This document shows positions 56,311-64,000 of a stretch of 64,000 bases of DNA, piece after piece (the first letter of the stretch is position 1; every line of letters begins with the position of its first letter). The notes beneath the pieces were generated by a model, which saw only the letters and a list, made by a program, of their open reading frames with translations, had not been told where the DNA came from and did no database searches. The position numbers and the translations under genes were made by a program. Source of the DNA: Propionimicrobium lymphophilum DSM 4903. GTDB taxonomy: Bacteria; Actinomycetota; Actinomycetes; Propionibacteriales; Propionibacteriaceae. The stretch covers positions 84,294 through 148,293 of the forward strand of contig NZ_AUIB01000006.1 in assembly GCF_000423485.1 (NCBI RefSeq), written 5' to 3'.

Positions 56311-56413
56311 ATGGGGTCCACTGGCGGGCAGCCGAAACTGGCCGACCGATGGAAAGCCAAACGCTTCACCGCGTGCCTAAGAACGTTTAGACACCGATGT
56401 AAGAGACATAATC

Positions 56414-56428
56414 AGCAACCTGGTTGCT
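56414..56428. promoter_or_regulatory. Palindrome AGCAACC-T-GGTTGCT upstream of the pilin gene
   Basis: A perfect 7+1+7 palindrome stands about 100 bases before the pilin start, next to the AT-rich ACATAAATAG that could be a -10 region. It may be an operator. Confidence 0.35.
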
Positions 56429-56454
56429 ACACATAAATAGGGGGCATCGGAAGA

Positions 56455-56471
56455 TGAAGTGCTCCCCGAAA
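56455..56471 (+). repeat. 17-base copy of the IS3 element left end
   Basis: TGAAGTGCTCCCCGAAA is identical to the first 17 bases of the insertion sequence at 48867-48883. The match stops there. It lies 55 bases before the pilin start and may be the scar of a past insertion or a shared target. Confidence 0.65.
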
Positions 56472-56526
56472 CTTCGGGCAGCAAGGACATCAGCCGATGT
56501 CAAAAATAAAATCGAAAGGAAAGAGA

Positions 56527-58089
56527 ATGGCTAAAAAGTCATTTCGCAAGCTGCTAGCCGCAGCCTGCGCCCTGACGCTGATGGGAGGCCTCGGTTCAGC
56601 GGTTAATGCTAACGCTGCCGATAAGGCTCCTTGGGCAGAAGGTGCACCGACCACCGGCTCCATCACCATTACTAAAACCGATGACAGCAAAGATCCAGCT
56701 GAGCCTGTAAAAGGTGCCGAGTTCACCGTTACACCGGTGACCAAGATCGACAATGTTGATTTAAACCTTAAGACCTACGATGGCTGGGTGGCCGTCGCTA
56801 AGCAGGTTAAGACGCTCAACGACAATCCCAATAGCGACACCGTCACGCTGGGCACCGCTGTTACCTCGCCGTTGACCGGAGAAGATGGTAAGGCCACCTT
56901 CAGCAACCTACCTATCGGCTTGTACAAGGTCGAAGAAACCAAGGTTCCTGCCGGATACTTCTCGGACGTTAAGCCGTTCTTCATGACTATCCCCGAGATC
57001 ACCGGCGACAACTCCGGCAACATGATCTGCAACTACAACGTCAATGTCGACCCGAAGAACAAGCTCGTCAAGGGCTCCATCATCAAGACTGGCCACTACG
57101 AAGCGACTGTCGGTGGAGATGACATGATCAGCTACACCATCGAATCCACGCTGAACAAGAAGGGTGCGGGGCTGAAAGCAGCCGACATTAAGGGTTACGC
57201 GATCTTCGATGACGCGCAGACCAACGCGTACAAGACCATCGACGCCTCTGCCGTCAAGGAAGTTAAGATTGAAAACGGCGATACCCTGAAGGTAGACACG
57301 GATTACACCGTTGGGGTTAAGGTTGATCCGGATAGGAACGTCTACCCGGCTGGCGAGCGCACCCGCGTTCAAATCAACTTCACCGACGCTGGTCTTACCA
57401 AGATCGCCAAAGCATCCACCGATGCTGCTGCTCCGAAGGTTATTGTTAATTTGACCTTCGACCTGAAGGCCGGCAACGAAATTCCCGACAGCGTGACTAA
57501 CAAGTTCGGTTTCGTCCCGGGTATCGGCGATAACGAGCCGACTCCGGATCCGATCATCCCGAACCCGAATAATCCGACTCCGACTCCGGACCCGAATGAC
57601 CCGAACCCGACTCTGAAGTTCCGTCAGTTCCAGATCGTCAAGACCAACTCGGTCGACAACAAGGCCTTGAAAGATGCCGAATTCATTGCGTTTGCCGATC
57701 CGACCAAGGCGAAGGAGTGCGTCAAGAAGGACGACCGTTCCTCCTGCGACGGTGCCTCTGTTGGCTACGGCACCAAGAAGACCGATGACGACGGCAAGAC
57801 CGATCCCTACAAGGCTAAGGTCGGAGCAACCTTCTATGTAGTTGAGAAGAAGGCTCCTAGCGGCTACATCCTCTCCAACAAGGTGACCGAAGTGACCATC
57901 GAAGACGGCAGTGACGTCTTAAAGATCGGCATCACCAACGTCCCGATCAAGCCCTCCGAACCCGGTAGCTGGTTCAACCTGCCTCGCACCGGCGCCATCG
58001 GTGTTGGCATCTTTGCGCTGCTGGGTGCTGGCCTGGTGGCTGGCGGCACCGCGATGCACATGCGTTCGCGTCGTCGCGAAAACGCCTAG
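56527..58089 (+). CDS. Major (backbone) pilin, SpaA/FimA type, LPRTG-anchored
   Basis: The 520-aa surface protein has a signal peptide (about residues 1-31), two or three Ig-like SpaA/Cna-B pilin domains and a C-terminal sorting signal: LPRTG (485-489), a hydrophobic helix and a basic tail. The pilin motif is NYNVNVDPKN, with K177 the likely lysine joined by the sortase to the threonine of the next subunit. E-box-like motifs (LYKVEETKVPAGY at 132-144, FYVVEKKAPSGY near the C-terminus) suggest internal isopeptide bonds. A Pro/Asn/Asp/Thr linker divides the last two domains. The ATG at 56527 with AAAGGA is preferred over one at 56497. Confidence 0.92.
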   Translation: MAKKSFRKLLAAACALTLMGGLGSAVNANAADKAPWAEGAPTTGSITITKTDDSKDPAEPVKGAEFTVTPVTKIDNVDLNLKTYDGWVAVAKQVKTLNDNPNSDTVTLGTAVTSPLTGEDGKATFSNLPIGLYKVEETKVPAGYFSDVKPFFMTIPEITGDNSGNMICNYNVNVDPKNKLVKGSIIKTGHYEATVGGDDMISYTIESTLNKKGAGLKAADIKGYAIFDDAQTNAYKTIDASAVKEVKIENGDTLKVDTDYTVGVKVDPDRNVYPAGERTRVQINFTDAGLTKIAKASTDAAAPKVIVNLTFDLKAGNEIPDSVTNKFGFVPGIGDNEPTPDPIIPNPNNPTPTPDPNDPNPTLKFRQFQIVKTNSVDNKALKDAEFIAFADPTKAKECVKKDDRSSCDGASVGYGTKKTDDDGKTDPYKAKVGATFYVVEKKAPSGYILSNKVTEVTIEDGSDVLKIGITNVPIKPSEPGSWFNLPRTGAIGVGIFALLGAGLVAGGTAMHMRSRRRENA

Positions 58090-58115
58090 TAGATGACTAG
58101 CTACAGCTAAATAAC

Positions 58116-58152
58116 CTTGTGGGGCTGGCCCAAGCCGGGTCAGCCCCACAAG
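58116..58152 (+). terminator. Hairpin between pilin and sortase genes
   Basis: CTTGTGGGGCTGGCCC (58116-58131) pairs with GGGTCAGCCCCACAAG (58137-58152), a 16-bp stem with one mismatch, but no T run follows. It may partly stop or stabilise the transcript so that pilin is made in excess over sortase. Confidence 0.55.
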
Positions 58153-58327
58153 CTGTGTAAAAGAGCGACCCGACAAAAGTCACCACAAGGGATACCGGCG
58201 CTTCTCAAATCGGAAGCGAAACGCCTTGTCAGCGCGCTATAGCTTTTCAAAAGGCTAAAGCGGGCGAGCCCATGTCGCGGCTTTTGTCTGGTCGAGCCAA
58301 AACCTTACTGTTCAGATCGGCGGAAAC

Positions 58328-59332
58328 ATGACTCATTCGCGAAACCCTCTAGGGTTCGGCGAAGATAGCGGCTCCGAGCGGGCGGCAGGCGATGGCGCCG
58401 CAGCCGAGACGAAGCCCGCCGAGCAGCTGACCGAGGCGGAAAAGGCTAAGAAGGCTCGCCGCCAGCGTATGCTGCCACTGATTTTCATTCTGCTGGGCGT
58501 GCTGTGCCTGGCATACCCGATCACGTCGACCGTCTGGAACAACTACCAGCAGAAAATCGTCAGCGAGGCCTACAAAGACCACGTAAACACTCAGTCGCAA
58601 GAACTAAAAGACTCCTACATAGCCCGCGCCCGCGAATACAACGCGACGCACAAGGGCTTCCCGGTGCTCGACCCCTATCTGGGGGATGTGGCGCCAGACA
58701 CCCCCGAATACCACGAATACTTGAGTGTGCTAGACCAGCCTTCCGGCATGATCGGCATCGTAAAGATCCCGAAGATCGAGGTTAAACTGCCGATGCGCCA
58801 CGGCACCGACCACAACACACTCGCAAATGGTGCTGGCCATATGTTTGGTTCCGATCTGCCCGTCGGCGGGTTAGACCGGCATACCGTAATCACCGCTCAC
58901 ACTGGCCTGCCGAGCTCCACGATGTTCGACCGCCTAACCGACCTGGAAATCGGAGACGAGTTCTTCTTCGAGGTACAAGACCAGTCATTCGGCTACCGGG
59001 TCACTCGCATAGACGTGGTGAAGCCGAACGACCCGAGCCTTCTTGGTCGTGAAAAAGGCAAAGATCTCGCCACGCTTTTGACCTGCACGCCCTACGGTGT
59101 CAACTCCCATCGCCTGCTCGTGACAGGCGAGCGCATCATTCCGGCCCCGCAGACTCCGGCCGTCGATGGCACCCAGTGGAGCTGGTGGATGACGCTGTTC
59201 CTGCTGGCGATCCTGATTTCGCTGGTGATCGCGGCCCAGGTGGCCCGATACCTGGCGGCACGGCGCAAGAAGGAAAAGGAAGAAGAGGGCGAGGAGGCCC
59301 CCGAGTCACTTGCCGAGGACGAACTCGCCTAG
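58328..59332 (+). CDS. srtC: Class C sortase (pilin polymerase)
   Basis: The 334-aa enzyme links pilins into a covalent fibre. It has a cytosolic acidic tail, an N-terminal membrane helix (about 48-68), the sortase domain and a C-terminal helix with a charged tail, the class C layout. Catalytic residues are H191 (TAHTGLPS), C253 (LLTCTPYG) and R262 (SHRLLV). The lid that blocks the active site in class C enzymes reads DPY (115-117) rather than the more usual DPW/DPF. It acts on the adjacent LPRTG pilin and perhaps on the LPKTG protein. It follows the pilin after 238 bases. Confidence 0.93.
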   Translation: MTHSRNPLGFGEDSGSERAAGDGAAAETKPAEQLTEAEKAKKARRQRMLPLIFILLGVLCLAYPITSTVWNNYQQKIVSEAYKDHVNTQSQELKDSYIARAREYNATHKGFPVLDPYLGDVAPDTPEYHEYLSVLDQPSGMIGIVKIPKIEVKLPMRHGTDHNTLANGAGHMFGSDLPVGGLDRHTVITAHTGLPSSTMFDRLTDLEIGDEFFFEVQDQSFGYRVTRIDVVKPNDPSLLGREKGKDLATLLTCTPYGVNSHRLLVTGERIIPAPQTPAVDGTQWSWWMTLFLLAILISLVIAAQVARYLAARRKKEKEEEGEEAPESLAEDELA

Positions 59333-59370
59333 CCAGATTCGTTTGGCGTCCGGTAAATCTGGCTTATTTG
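59331..59370 (+). terminator. Probable terminator after srtC
   Basis: AGCCAGATT (59331-59339) pairs with AATCTGGCT (59356-59364), beginning at the srtC stop codon and followed by TATTTG. The stem is perfect, the T run short. Confidence 0.5.
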
Positions 59371-59620
59371 AAGCACGACGAGGCGTGCCGGTCTGGTGCT
59401 TGGAGCGTCGTAGTGTTCCGGCGCGGCGCGCACGATCACGCGGGTGCAAGCCATTCACTTTTTGAAGGTGATTCGATTGAGTCTCAGCAACCAATCAATC
59501 AAGTTACTTCGATAGCTGCAACCGTTTGTCTAGACCCCGAAGGACGAACGTGTTGGAAACAAAAGAATGATAGAATTAGTCAGGATCTCTATTACTGAAA
59601 ACAAGAAATCGGAAGACTGC

Positions 59621-62233
59621 ATGCTCAACTTCAAAAATGAAGCTAGTTCTTTTCTAGCAGCAAACCCCGGCAGGGCGGTGCGAAAATTCGCCAATTTCCT
59701 AAAGAGATTGGCTGCCATCGCTCTCGTCTGCGTCTTGGGTTTCACGCTATCTAGCTCGTCTTTGGCCAATGCCGAAGATCAGCAGAGTGGCTCGCGCGTT
59801 GGCGAGCAAAGCGTCAGCCCGACTTTGGAAAGCACTCCAGGCAACGGGCTAGAGATCGGGCCGGAGATTATTGGGCAACCCGTGCGGGGCACTATACCGG
59901 CACCGACCATTAGCAAGGTCTTTTACGATGCCAAAAATATTTCCGGCGGTAATATACAACGAAAAAGAGTAAAAGGTGTAGGAACCGTAAGATCGACCGT
60001 ACATGTGACCCTAAAAGATAAGAGTGGCAACGTAAAAGCCACTGTTGAGGTTACCCCTATAAGTGGAACTACTTGGAAGGTAGATCTTCCTGCCAACGTT
60101 AAAGTTGCAGAAGGTGATACCGTCACTGCTTATCAAGAATTGCTTGGCGACACATCTGATGTGGTGACCGCAAATGCTGAACCATCAAAAGCCTTCGAGA
60201 ATAAAGACAAGATCAAAATGCCAGTAGGCGAAATCTGGATTGAAAAAACGAACGCCAACCTTGTAAATGAAGATGAGCAAACAGAAGCTACTGGCATGCT
60301 GGAGAAAGCCAATCCGAGCATTGCGCAAGACTTTAAGAGCGTTAAATTCTCTATCGATGGCACGGAACATGCCTACTATGAAGTGACCTATACCGATGGA
60401 TCAACCTCCGGAAAAATTGAAGCTCCGGATCTAAAAATTAAAACGGTAACGGAGACCTCTGCTGCTGCGACAATAGGAAAAGTCCAGGTAACAGACGGAC
60501 AGATCATCGTTACACTTGCTGAAGAGGTTGCCCCAGGTACGAAGTTTTATTTTATCAAAGAATTTACAGACGGAGAGGAGAAGAATTTTAGCCAAAATGG
60601 AAGCTGTACAGTGGACAAATCTAATGCACAAGAGATGTCTCAAGCAGTATCTGTTGACGGCAAAACAGTTACTTTCCCAATTAATGTTGTTGATGATTTA
60701 AAACTCAAAAGAGAGTTTGGTATCACTGTCAAAGAGCCACATAAATTCCGTTCTTGCGCGAAGTCTGAGCCGGTAGTAACAACCCCCGCCAAAGTCGAGG
60801 TAAGAGATCCTCACAAATTAACGGATGCGGATAAAAAAGCCATCGATAAAGCTATTCGAGATGCCAATACGGTAAATGGCGTATCTAAACTCCCCGATGG
60901 AACTGGATTTATAACTGATCCTGCGTTGATCGAGTTTGATAAAGACGGAAACGTTACAATAATCAGCCCTAATGATGTGGAAGTTGAGGATTGGGATAGT
61001 AACTACAATCCGGTATTTGCAAAAAATCCCGATGGAACCTATAAACTACAGGACGGTAAAGAAAATAACGTATATAAATTCCCGGCGAAAGATCTGGTGA
61101 AAAATATCGCACCTAAATCTCCTGGGATTGCGGTAGATACTAATACCGGCAAAGTCACCATTACTCCACCAGCTTATGAAAAAGCAGGTGATGATACCGA
61201 CTTGGCGTCCTACACAATTACCTATAAAGATAATTCGGGAGCGAAGAAAACCGTCACAGCAACGCGAACCGTAGACAAAGCTTCCGGCAAGACCACTTGG
61301 GCAGCCGATAATGCCGAGGTTGATACGAACACCGGTGTGATTACTCTGAGTGTCGAAGACATCGAACTCGCCGGGACCATCACGGCAACCGCAAAGGATA
61401 ATGGCGGCTTAATTGAGGAAGAGAAACCGCTCGATTCAGATGAGGCCAGCAAGGCGCTCGAAACTGCCACTGTTAGCTACGATGGCAACGGCGGCATCGG
61501 CGATATGGCTAGCAAAAAGCTTAACAAGGGCTCAAAGTACAAGATTTTGTCTAATGCTTTTACTGCTCCTGATGCCACTCCGGAGTTTAAGGCTTGGGAA
61601 GTTGATGGTAAGGAAGTAGCGCCAGGCACCGAGATTACGGTCACCAAAGACACCGTGGTGAAAGCTACCTGGAAGACCGTCGAGCAGAAGCTCGAGCTGA
61701 AAGTCGATCCCGGCGAGACAACCATCGTTAAGGGTTCGCCGATGCTCAAGCCGATGAACGTCGAGGCTCACTCTACGTCTGTGGGCGGCGACATCAAGCT
61801 GCAGACGATCTGCCTGCCGAATCACGATGGTGCTGCAAATACGGATAATCAAAAAATGCCGAGCGGTGTGGAGCTGATGGACCCCACGCAGGATGGGCAG
61901 GTACCAGCCGGCTACAAGGCCCGCGCCACGGCAAAGATCGACGGCAACGCCAACCAGTCTGCCGTCGGTACCTATCGCTGCTGGGTTTACGCGAGTCTGG
62001 AAGGCATCACCATCGGCCCGGATGGCACTGCCACCGGCAGTGGCACGACAGAAGCCAAAAAGGGCGTCAACTGGGCGCGTGTGCCTATCACGGTTCACGT
62101 TGTCGAGGCCGTGCTGCCCAAGACTGGCGTGTTTAGCCTCAACTACGTCGCGGGCTACGCGGCACTGTTGATAGTTGCTTTGACGGGGGTTGGCTACCTG
62201 CGTCAGAACAGGCGTGAAAAGTCCACGGCTTAA
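59621..62233 (+). CDS. Large LPKTG-anchored surface protein (probable adhesin or tip pilin)
   Basis: The 870-aa protein has a long signal peptide (about 1-51, FLKRLAAIALVCVLGFTL), then beta-rich repeat modules. One segment (DPHKLTDADKKAIDKAIRDA) is typical of Rib/alpha-like adhesin spacers, and near residues 640-710 there is an InlB B-repeat-like unit (VSYDGNGGIG...FKAWEVDGKEV). The sorting signal is LPKTG (832-836), a helix and a basic tail. No pilin lysine motif is seen, so it should sit at a tip or on the wall directly. The coding of the middle third is clearly richer in A/T than the ends. The frame is open to an ATG at 59567; the one at 59621 has GGAAGA. Confidence 0.85.
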   Translation: MLNFKNEASSFLAANPGRAVRKFANFLKRLAAIALVCVLGFTLSSSSLANAEDQQSGSRVGEQSVSPTLESTPGNGLEIGPEIIGQPVRGTIPAPTISKVFYDAKNISGGNIQRKRVKGVGTVRSTVHVTLKDKSGNVKATVEVTPISGTTWKVDLPANVKVAEGDTVTAYQELLGDTSDVVTANAEPSKAFENKDKIKMPVGEIWIEKTNANLVNEDEQTEATGMLEKANPSIAQDFKSVKFSIDGTEHAYYEVTYTDGSTSGKIEAPDLKIKTVTETSAAATIGKVQVTDGQIIVTLAEEVAPGTKFYFIKEFTDGEEKNFSQNGSCTVDKSNAQEMSQAVSVDGKTVTFPINVVDDLKLKREFGITVKEPHKFRSCAKSEPVVTTPAKVEVRDPHKLTDADKKAIDKAIRDANTVNGVSKLPDGTGFITDPALIEFDKDGNVTIISPNDVEVEDWDSNYNPVFAKNPDGTYKLQDGKENNVYKFPAKDLVKNIAPKSPGIAVDTNTGKVTITPPAYEKAGDDTDLASYTITYKDNSGAKKTVTATRTVDKASGKTTWAADNAEVDTNTGVITLSVEDIELAGTITATAKDNGGLIEEEKPLDSDEASKALETATVSYDGNGGIGDMASKKLNKGSKYKILSNAFTAPDATPEFKAWEVDGKEVAPGTEITVTKDTVVKATWKTVEQKLELKVDPGETTIVKGSPMLKPMNVEAHSTSVGGDIKLQTICLPNHDGAANTDNQKMPSGVELMDPTQDGQVPAGYKARATAKIDGNANQSAVGTYRCWVYASLEGITIGPDGTATGSGTTEAKKGVNWARVPITVHVVEAVLPKTGVFSLNYVAGYAALLIVALTGVGYLRQNRREKSTA

Positions 62234-62237
62234 ATGA

Positions 62238-62280
62238 GGTCCGCCGGCCGGGCAGCCAAAACTGGCCGACCGGCGGAAAA
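62238..62280 (+). other. Stem-loop after the LPKTG gene
   Basis: TCCGCCGG pairs with CCGGCGGA a few bases past the stop. There is no T run on the plus strand. A related but less perfect copy follows the pseudogene at about 56315-56345. Confidence 0.5.
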
Positions 62281-62292
62281 TCCAGATAACTA

Positions 62293-62442
62293 ATCTTGTG
62301 TCTGTTGGCGACCTTGATCTCGCTGATCCTGGCCGCGCAAGTGGCCCGCCACCTGGCGGCAAGGCGCAAGAAAGAAAAGGAATAGGAAACCGCCGAAGAA
62401 TCCTCTGACGAATCCGATATCCAGAGCGTTGCGGGGCGATAA
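62293..62442 (+). pseudogene. C-terminal scrap of a second class C sortase gene
   Basis: Translation from 62299 gives LLATLISLILAAQVARHLAARRKKEKE and then a TAG at 62383-62385. This matches the C-terminal helix and tail of the intact SrtC (LLAILISLVIAAQVARYLAARRKKEKE) almost residue for residue. Beyond the TAG an acidic tail like that of SrtC can be read to a TAA at 62440-62442. The catalytic part is gone, replaced by the end of the LPKTG gene. It is direct proof of a second sortase gene in the past. Confidence 0.8.
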
Positions 62443-62695
62443 ACCGCCAAAATGTGGACACAAATAATGCCCATTTAGTGGACTAAATGATTTCTTTAAT
62501 GCAGTTTTAACGGCTGTACTAGTAACGAATAATTATTCTCTATGTCACAAAGTAGTCACAAATCGGACAGCCTCCGCAACCTATCCGCTAACCCCGCTAA
62601 AGTTTGTACCTAAATGAAAGGGCGGCCACTAAGACGAGCCGCCGCCTCGCGTCCCAAAAGGGTCCTGCGGGGAAATCCCGATTTTAGGAGAGACC
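62443..62695 (+). other. Intergenic region before the oligopeptide-binding gene
   Basis: No gene is seen in about 250 bases. The left part is AT-rich and probably holds the promoter. The right part has a G/C-rich leader with possible hairpins (GGCGGC...GCCGCC near 62623-62646) before TAGGAGAG, a good ribosome-binding site. Confidence 0.4.
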
Positions 62696-64000
62696 ATGAG
62701 GCTGAAGAAGTCTTTGGTGGCTGCAGCCGCCGTCTTTGCTCTCGCGCTTTCTGCCTGTGGCGGCAACGCGACCAACGAAAAGGCCACTTCCGGCGACGGT
62801 GCCTCCACCGGCATCGTTCTGGCTAACTGTTCAGAGCCGCAGCGCCCGCTGATTCCGGCTGACATCAACGAGACCGGTGGCGGCCGTATCGCCGACCTTC
62901 TGTTCAGCGGACTGTACTACTACGACGCTGAAGGCGAATCCAAGCCCGAGATGGCTGAGTCTGTCGAGTCTGACGACAACATCAACTGGACTGTCAAGCT
63001 GAAGAAGGGCAAGAAGTTCTCTGACGGTACCGAGGTCAAGGCCCACAACTTCGTCGACGCATGGAAGATGGGCGCAAAGGAAGGCTTGCTTTCCAGCGCC
63101 TTCTTCGAGCCGATTGAGGGTGCTTCTGTTGACGGCACTGGCGATCTGACCGGTCTGAACGTCGTTGACGACTACACCTTCACCATCAAGCTGAAGCAGG
63201 CAGAGTCCGACTTCCCGGCACGCCTAGGCTACTCCGCCTTCTACCCGCTGGCTGATGCCGCCCTAGCCGACACCAAGGCTGCGGGCGAGAACCCGATTGC
63301 CAACGGCCCCTACAAGTTCGCAAGCGATAAAGCTTGGGAGCACAACGTTAAGCTCGAGCTCGTTCCGAACGAGGCCTACGAGGGCGACCGCAAGGCTCAG
63401 AACGGTGGCATTAACTTCATCTTCTACACCAGCCAGGATGCGGCATACGCCGACCTGCAGGGTGGCAACCTGGACGTCATCGACCAGGTTCCCGAGTCCG
63501 TTTTCGCAACCTACGAGAAGGAACTCGACGGCCGCGCTGTAAACCAGCAGACCGCGGTATTCCAGGGCTTCACCATTCCGATGGGTCTGGAGCACTTCAA
63601 GGGTGAAGAGGGCAAGCTGCGTCGCCAGGCTATCTCGCACGCTATCAACCGTGACGAGATCACCAAGGTCGCATTCAACGGCACCCGCACCCCGGCTAAG
63701 GAGTTCACCTCCCCGGCAGTCCCTGGCTTCGACGAAAACATCAAGGGCAACGAGGTTCTGAAGTACGACCCGGAGAAGGCCAAGGAACTGTGGAACAAGG
63801 CTGAAGAGATCTCGAAGTACGAGGGCACCTTCACCATCGCCTACAACTCCGATGGCGGTCACCAGACCTGGGTTGACGCAACCGCCAACTCCATCAAGAA
63901 CGCTCTTGGCATCAATGCAGAGGGCAAGCCTTACCCGGACTTCAAGTCCCTGCGTAACGACGTCACCAACCGCACCATCACCGGCGCCTTCCGCACCGGC
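62696..64000 (+). CDS. Oligopeptide ABC transporter substrate-binding lipoprotein (family 5), 3' end cut by window
   Basis: An open frame of 435 codons runs from the ATG at 62696 to the window end without a stop. The product has a lipoprotein signal peptide with lipobox LSAC (C21) and then the family 5 solute-binding fold: DINETGGGRIADLLFSGLY, the KKGKKFSDGTEVKAHNFVDAW motif and LRRQAISHAINRDE. It should capture peptides outside the cell for an Opp/Dpp-type permease whose genes probably follow beyond the window. TAGGAGAG stands before the start. Confidence 0.93.
   Translation, partial: MRLKKSLVAAAAVFALALSACGGNATNEKATSGDGASTGIVLANCSEPQRPLIPADINETGGGRIADLLFSGLYYYDAEGESKPEMAESVESDDNINWTVKLKKGKKFSDGTEVKAHNFVDAWKMGAKEGLLSSAFFEPIEGASVDGTGDLTGLNVVDDYTFTIKLKQAESDFPARLGYSAFYPLADAALADTKAAGENPIANGPYKFASDKAWEHNVKLELVPNEAYEGDRKAQNGGINFIFYTSQDAAYADLQGGNLDVIDQVPESVFATYEKELDGRAVNQQTAVFQGFTIPMGLEHFKGEEGKLRRQAISHAINRDEITKVAFNGTRTPAKEFTSPAVPGFDENIKGNEVLKYDPEKAKELWNKAEEISKYEGTFTIAYNSDGGHQTWVDATANSIKNALGINAEGKPYPDFKSLRNDVTNRTITGAFRTG

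Noticed and set aside
57533..57610. Simple-sequence repeat in the pilin gene as a phase-variation switch
   Set aside because: The Pro/Asn/Asp/Thr linker is repetitive in protein, but the DNA units are imperfect and in multiples of three, so slippage would not switch the frame.
59176..59598. Open frame of 140 codons overlapping the sortase end and the gap
   Set aside because: It starts inside srtC in another frame, has no family resemblance and no ribosome-binding site.
62238..62280. Canonical terminator after the LPKTG gene
   Set aside because: The hairpin is strong, but it is followed by AAAATCC rather than T on the coding strand, so it is listed only as a stem-loop.

Overview
The window is a piece of a Gram-positive, moderately GC-rich actinobacterial chromosome, most like the Actinomycetaceae. 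The signs are the glnA2-glnE-glnA1 locus, the dlaT/sucB-pepA neighbourhood, CarD, a GuaB1-type enzyme, DUF3043/DUF4191/DUF3017/DUF6350/DUF2510 proteins, many GTG/TTG starts, and a sortase-assembled pilus locus. Several blocks match gene order I recall from mycobacteria: dlaT-pepB-glnA-glnE, and perM-purN-purH. I see no mycolate genes, tRNA, rRNA or CRISPR array.

Layout. Bases 1-7.1 kb hold a DUF4191 membrane protein, the E2 acyltransferase (sucB/dlaT), leucyl aminopeptidase, DUF3043, a HesB/IscA protein and GuaB1. Bases 7.2-17.1 kb form a mostly + strand housekeeping run: atypical receiver protein, trpD, pcrA, DUF6350 (PerM-like), purN, purH, folD, DUF3017, azlC, azlD. Bases 17-31 kb hold an amino-acid permease, map, the nitrogen cluster (glnA2, sterol-carrier-like gene, glnE, a DprE2-like reductase, glnA1), a GNAT enzyme, RNase J and rpmB. 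Bases 31-47.5 kb hold recG, rsmD-coaD, rplM-rpsI, a phosphatidylcholine-synthase-like enzyme, a thiamine-binding protein, DUF2252, a BI-1 family protein, a Nudix hydrolase, carD, ung, an MFS transporter, an AI-2E-type transporter and a DUF4097 protein. At 47.6-50.3 kb lie an orphan fucO and an IS3-family element. At 51.4-55.7 kb is an spc ribosomal operon (rplN to rpmD-rplO) cut off from its usual S10-side and secY-side neighbours. From 55.8 kb to 62.4 kb lies a pilus island, followed by an oligopeptide-binding lipoprotein that runs off the end.

The pilus island is the most informative accessory region. Its order is a frameshifted remnant of an LPKTG surface protein, an intact LPRTG backbone pilin, an intact class C sortase, a large intact LPKTG protein with an AT-rich core, and a decayed C-terminal scrap of a second class C sortase. 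The 3' ends of the remnant and the intact LPKTG gene are homologous direct repeats. This looks like two tip-backbone-sortase cassettes that duplicated and partly collapsed.

Other notable structure: two homologous long palindromes with compensatory base changes (19.2 kb and 55.8 kb); an IS whose left end folds to mask the transposase ribosome-binding site; a 17-base copy of that IS end just upstream of the pilin gene; several genes whose start codon sits 6-8 bases after a TANNNT box, suggesting leaderless mRNAs; and convergent gene pairs whose stop codons overlap.
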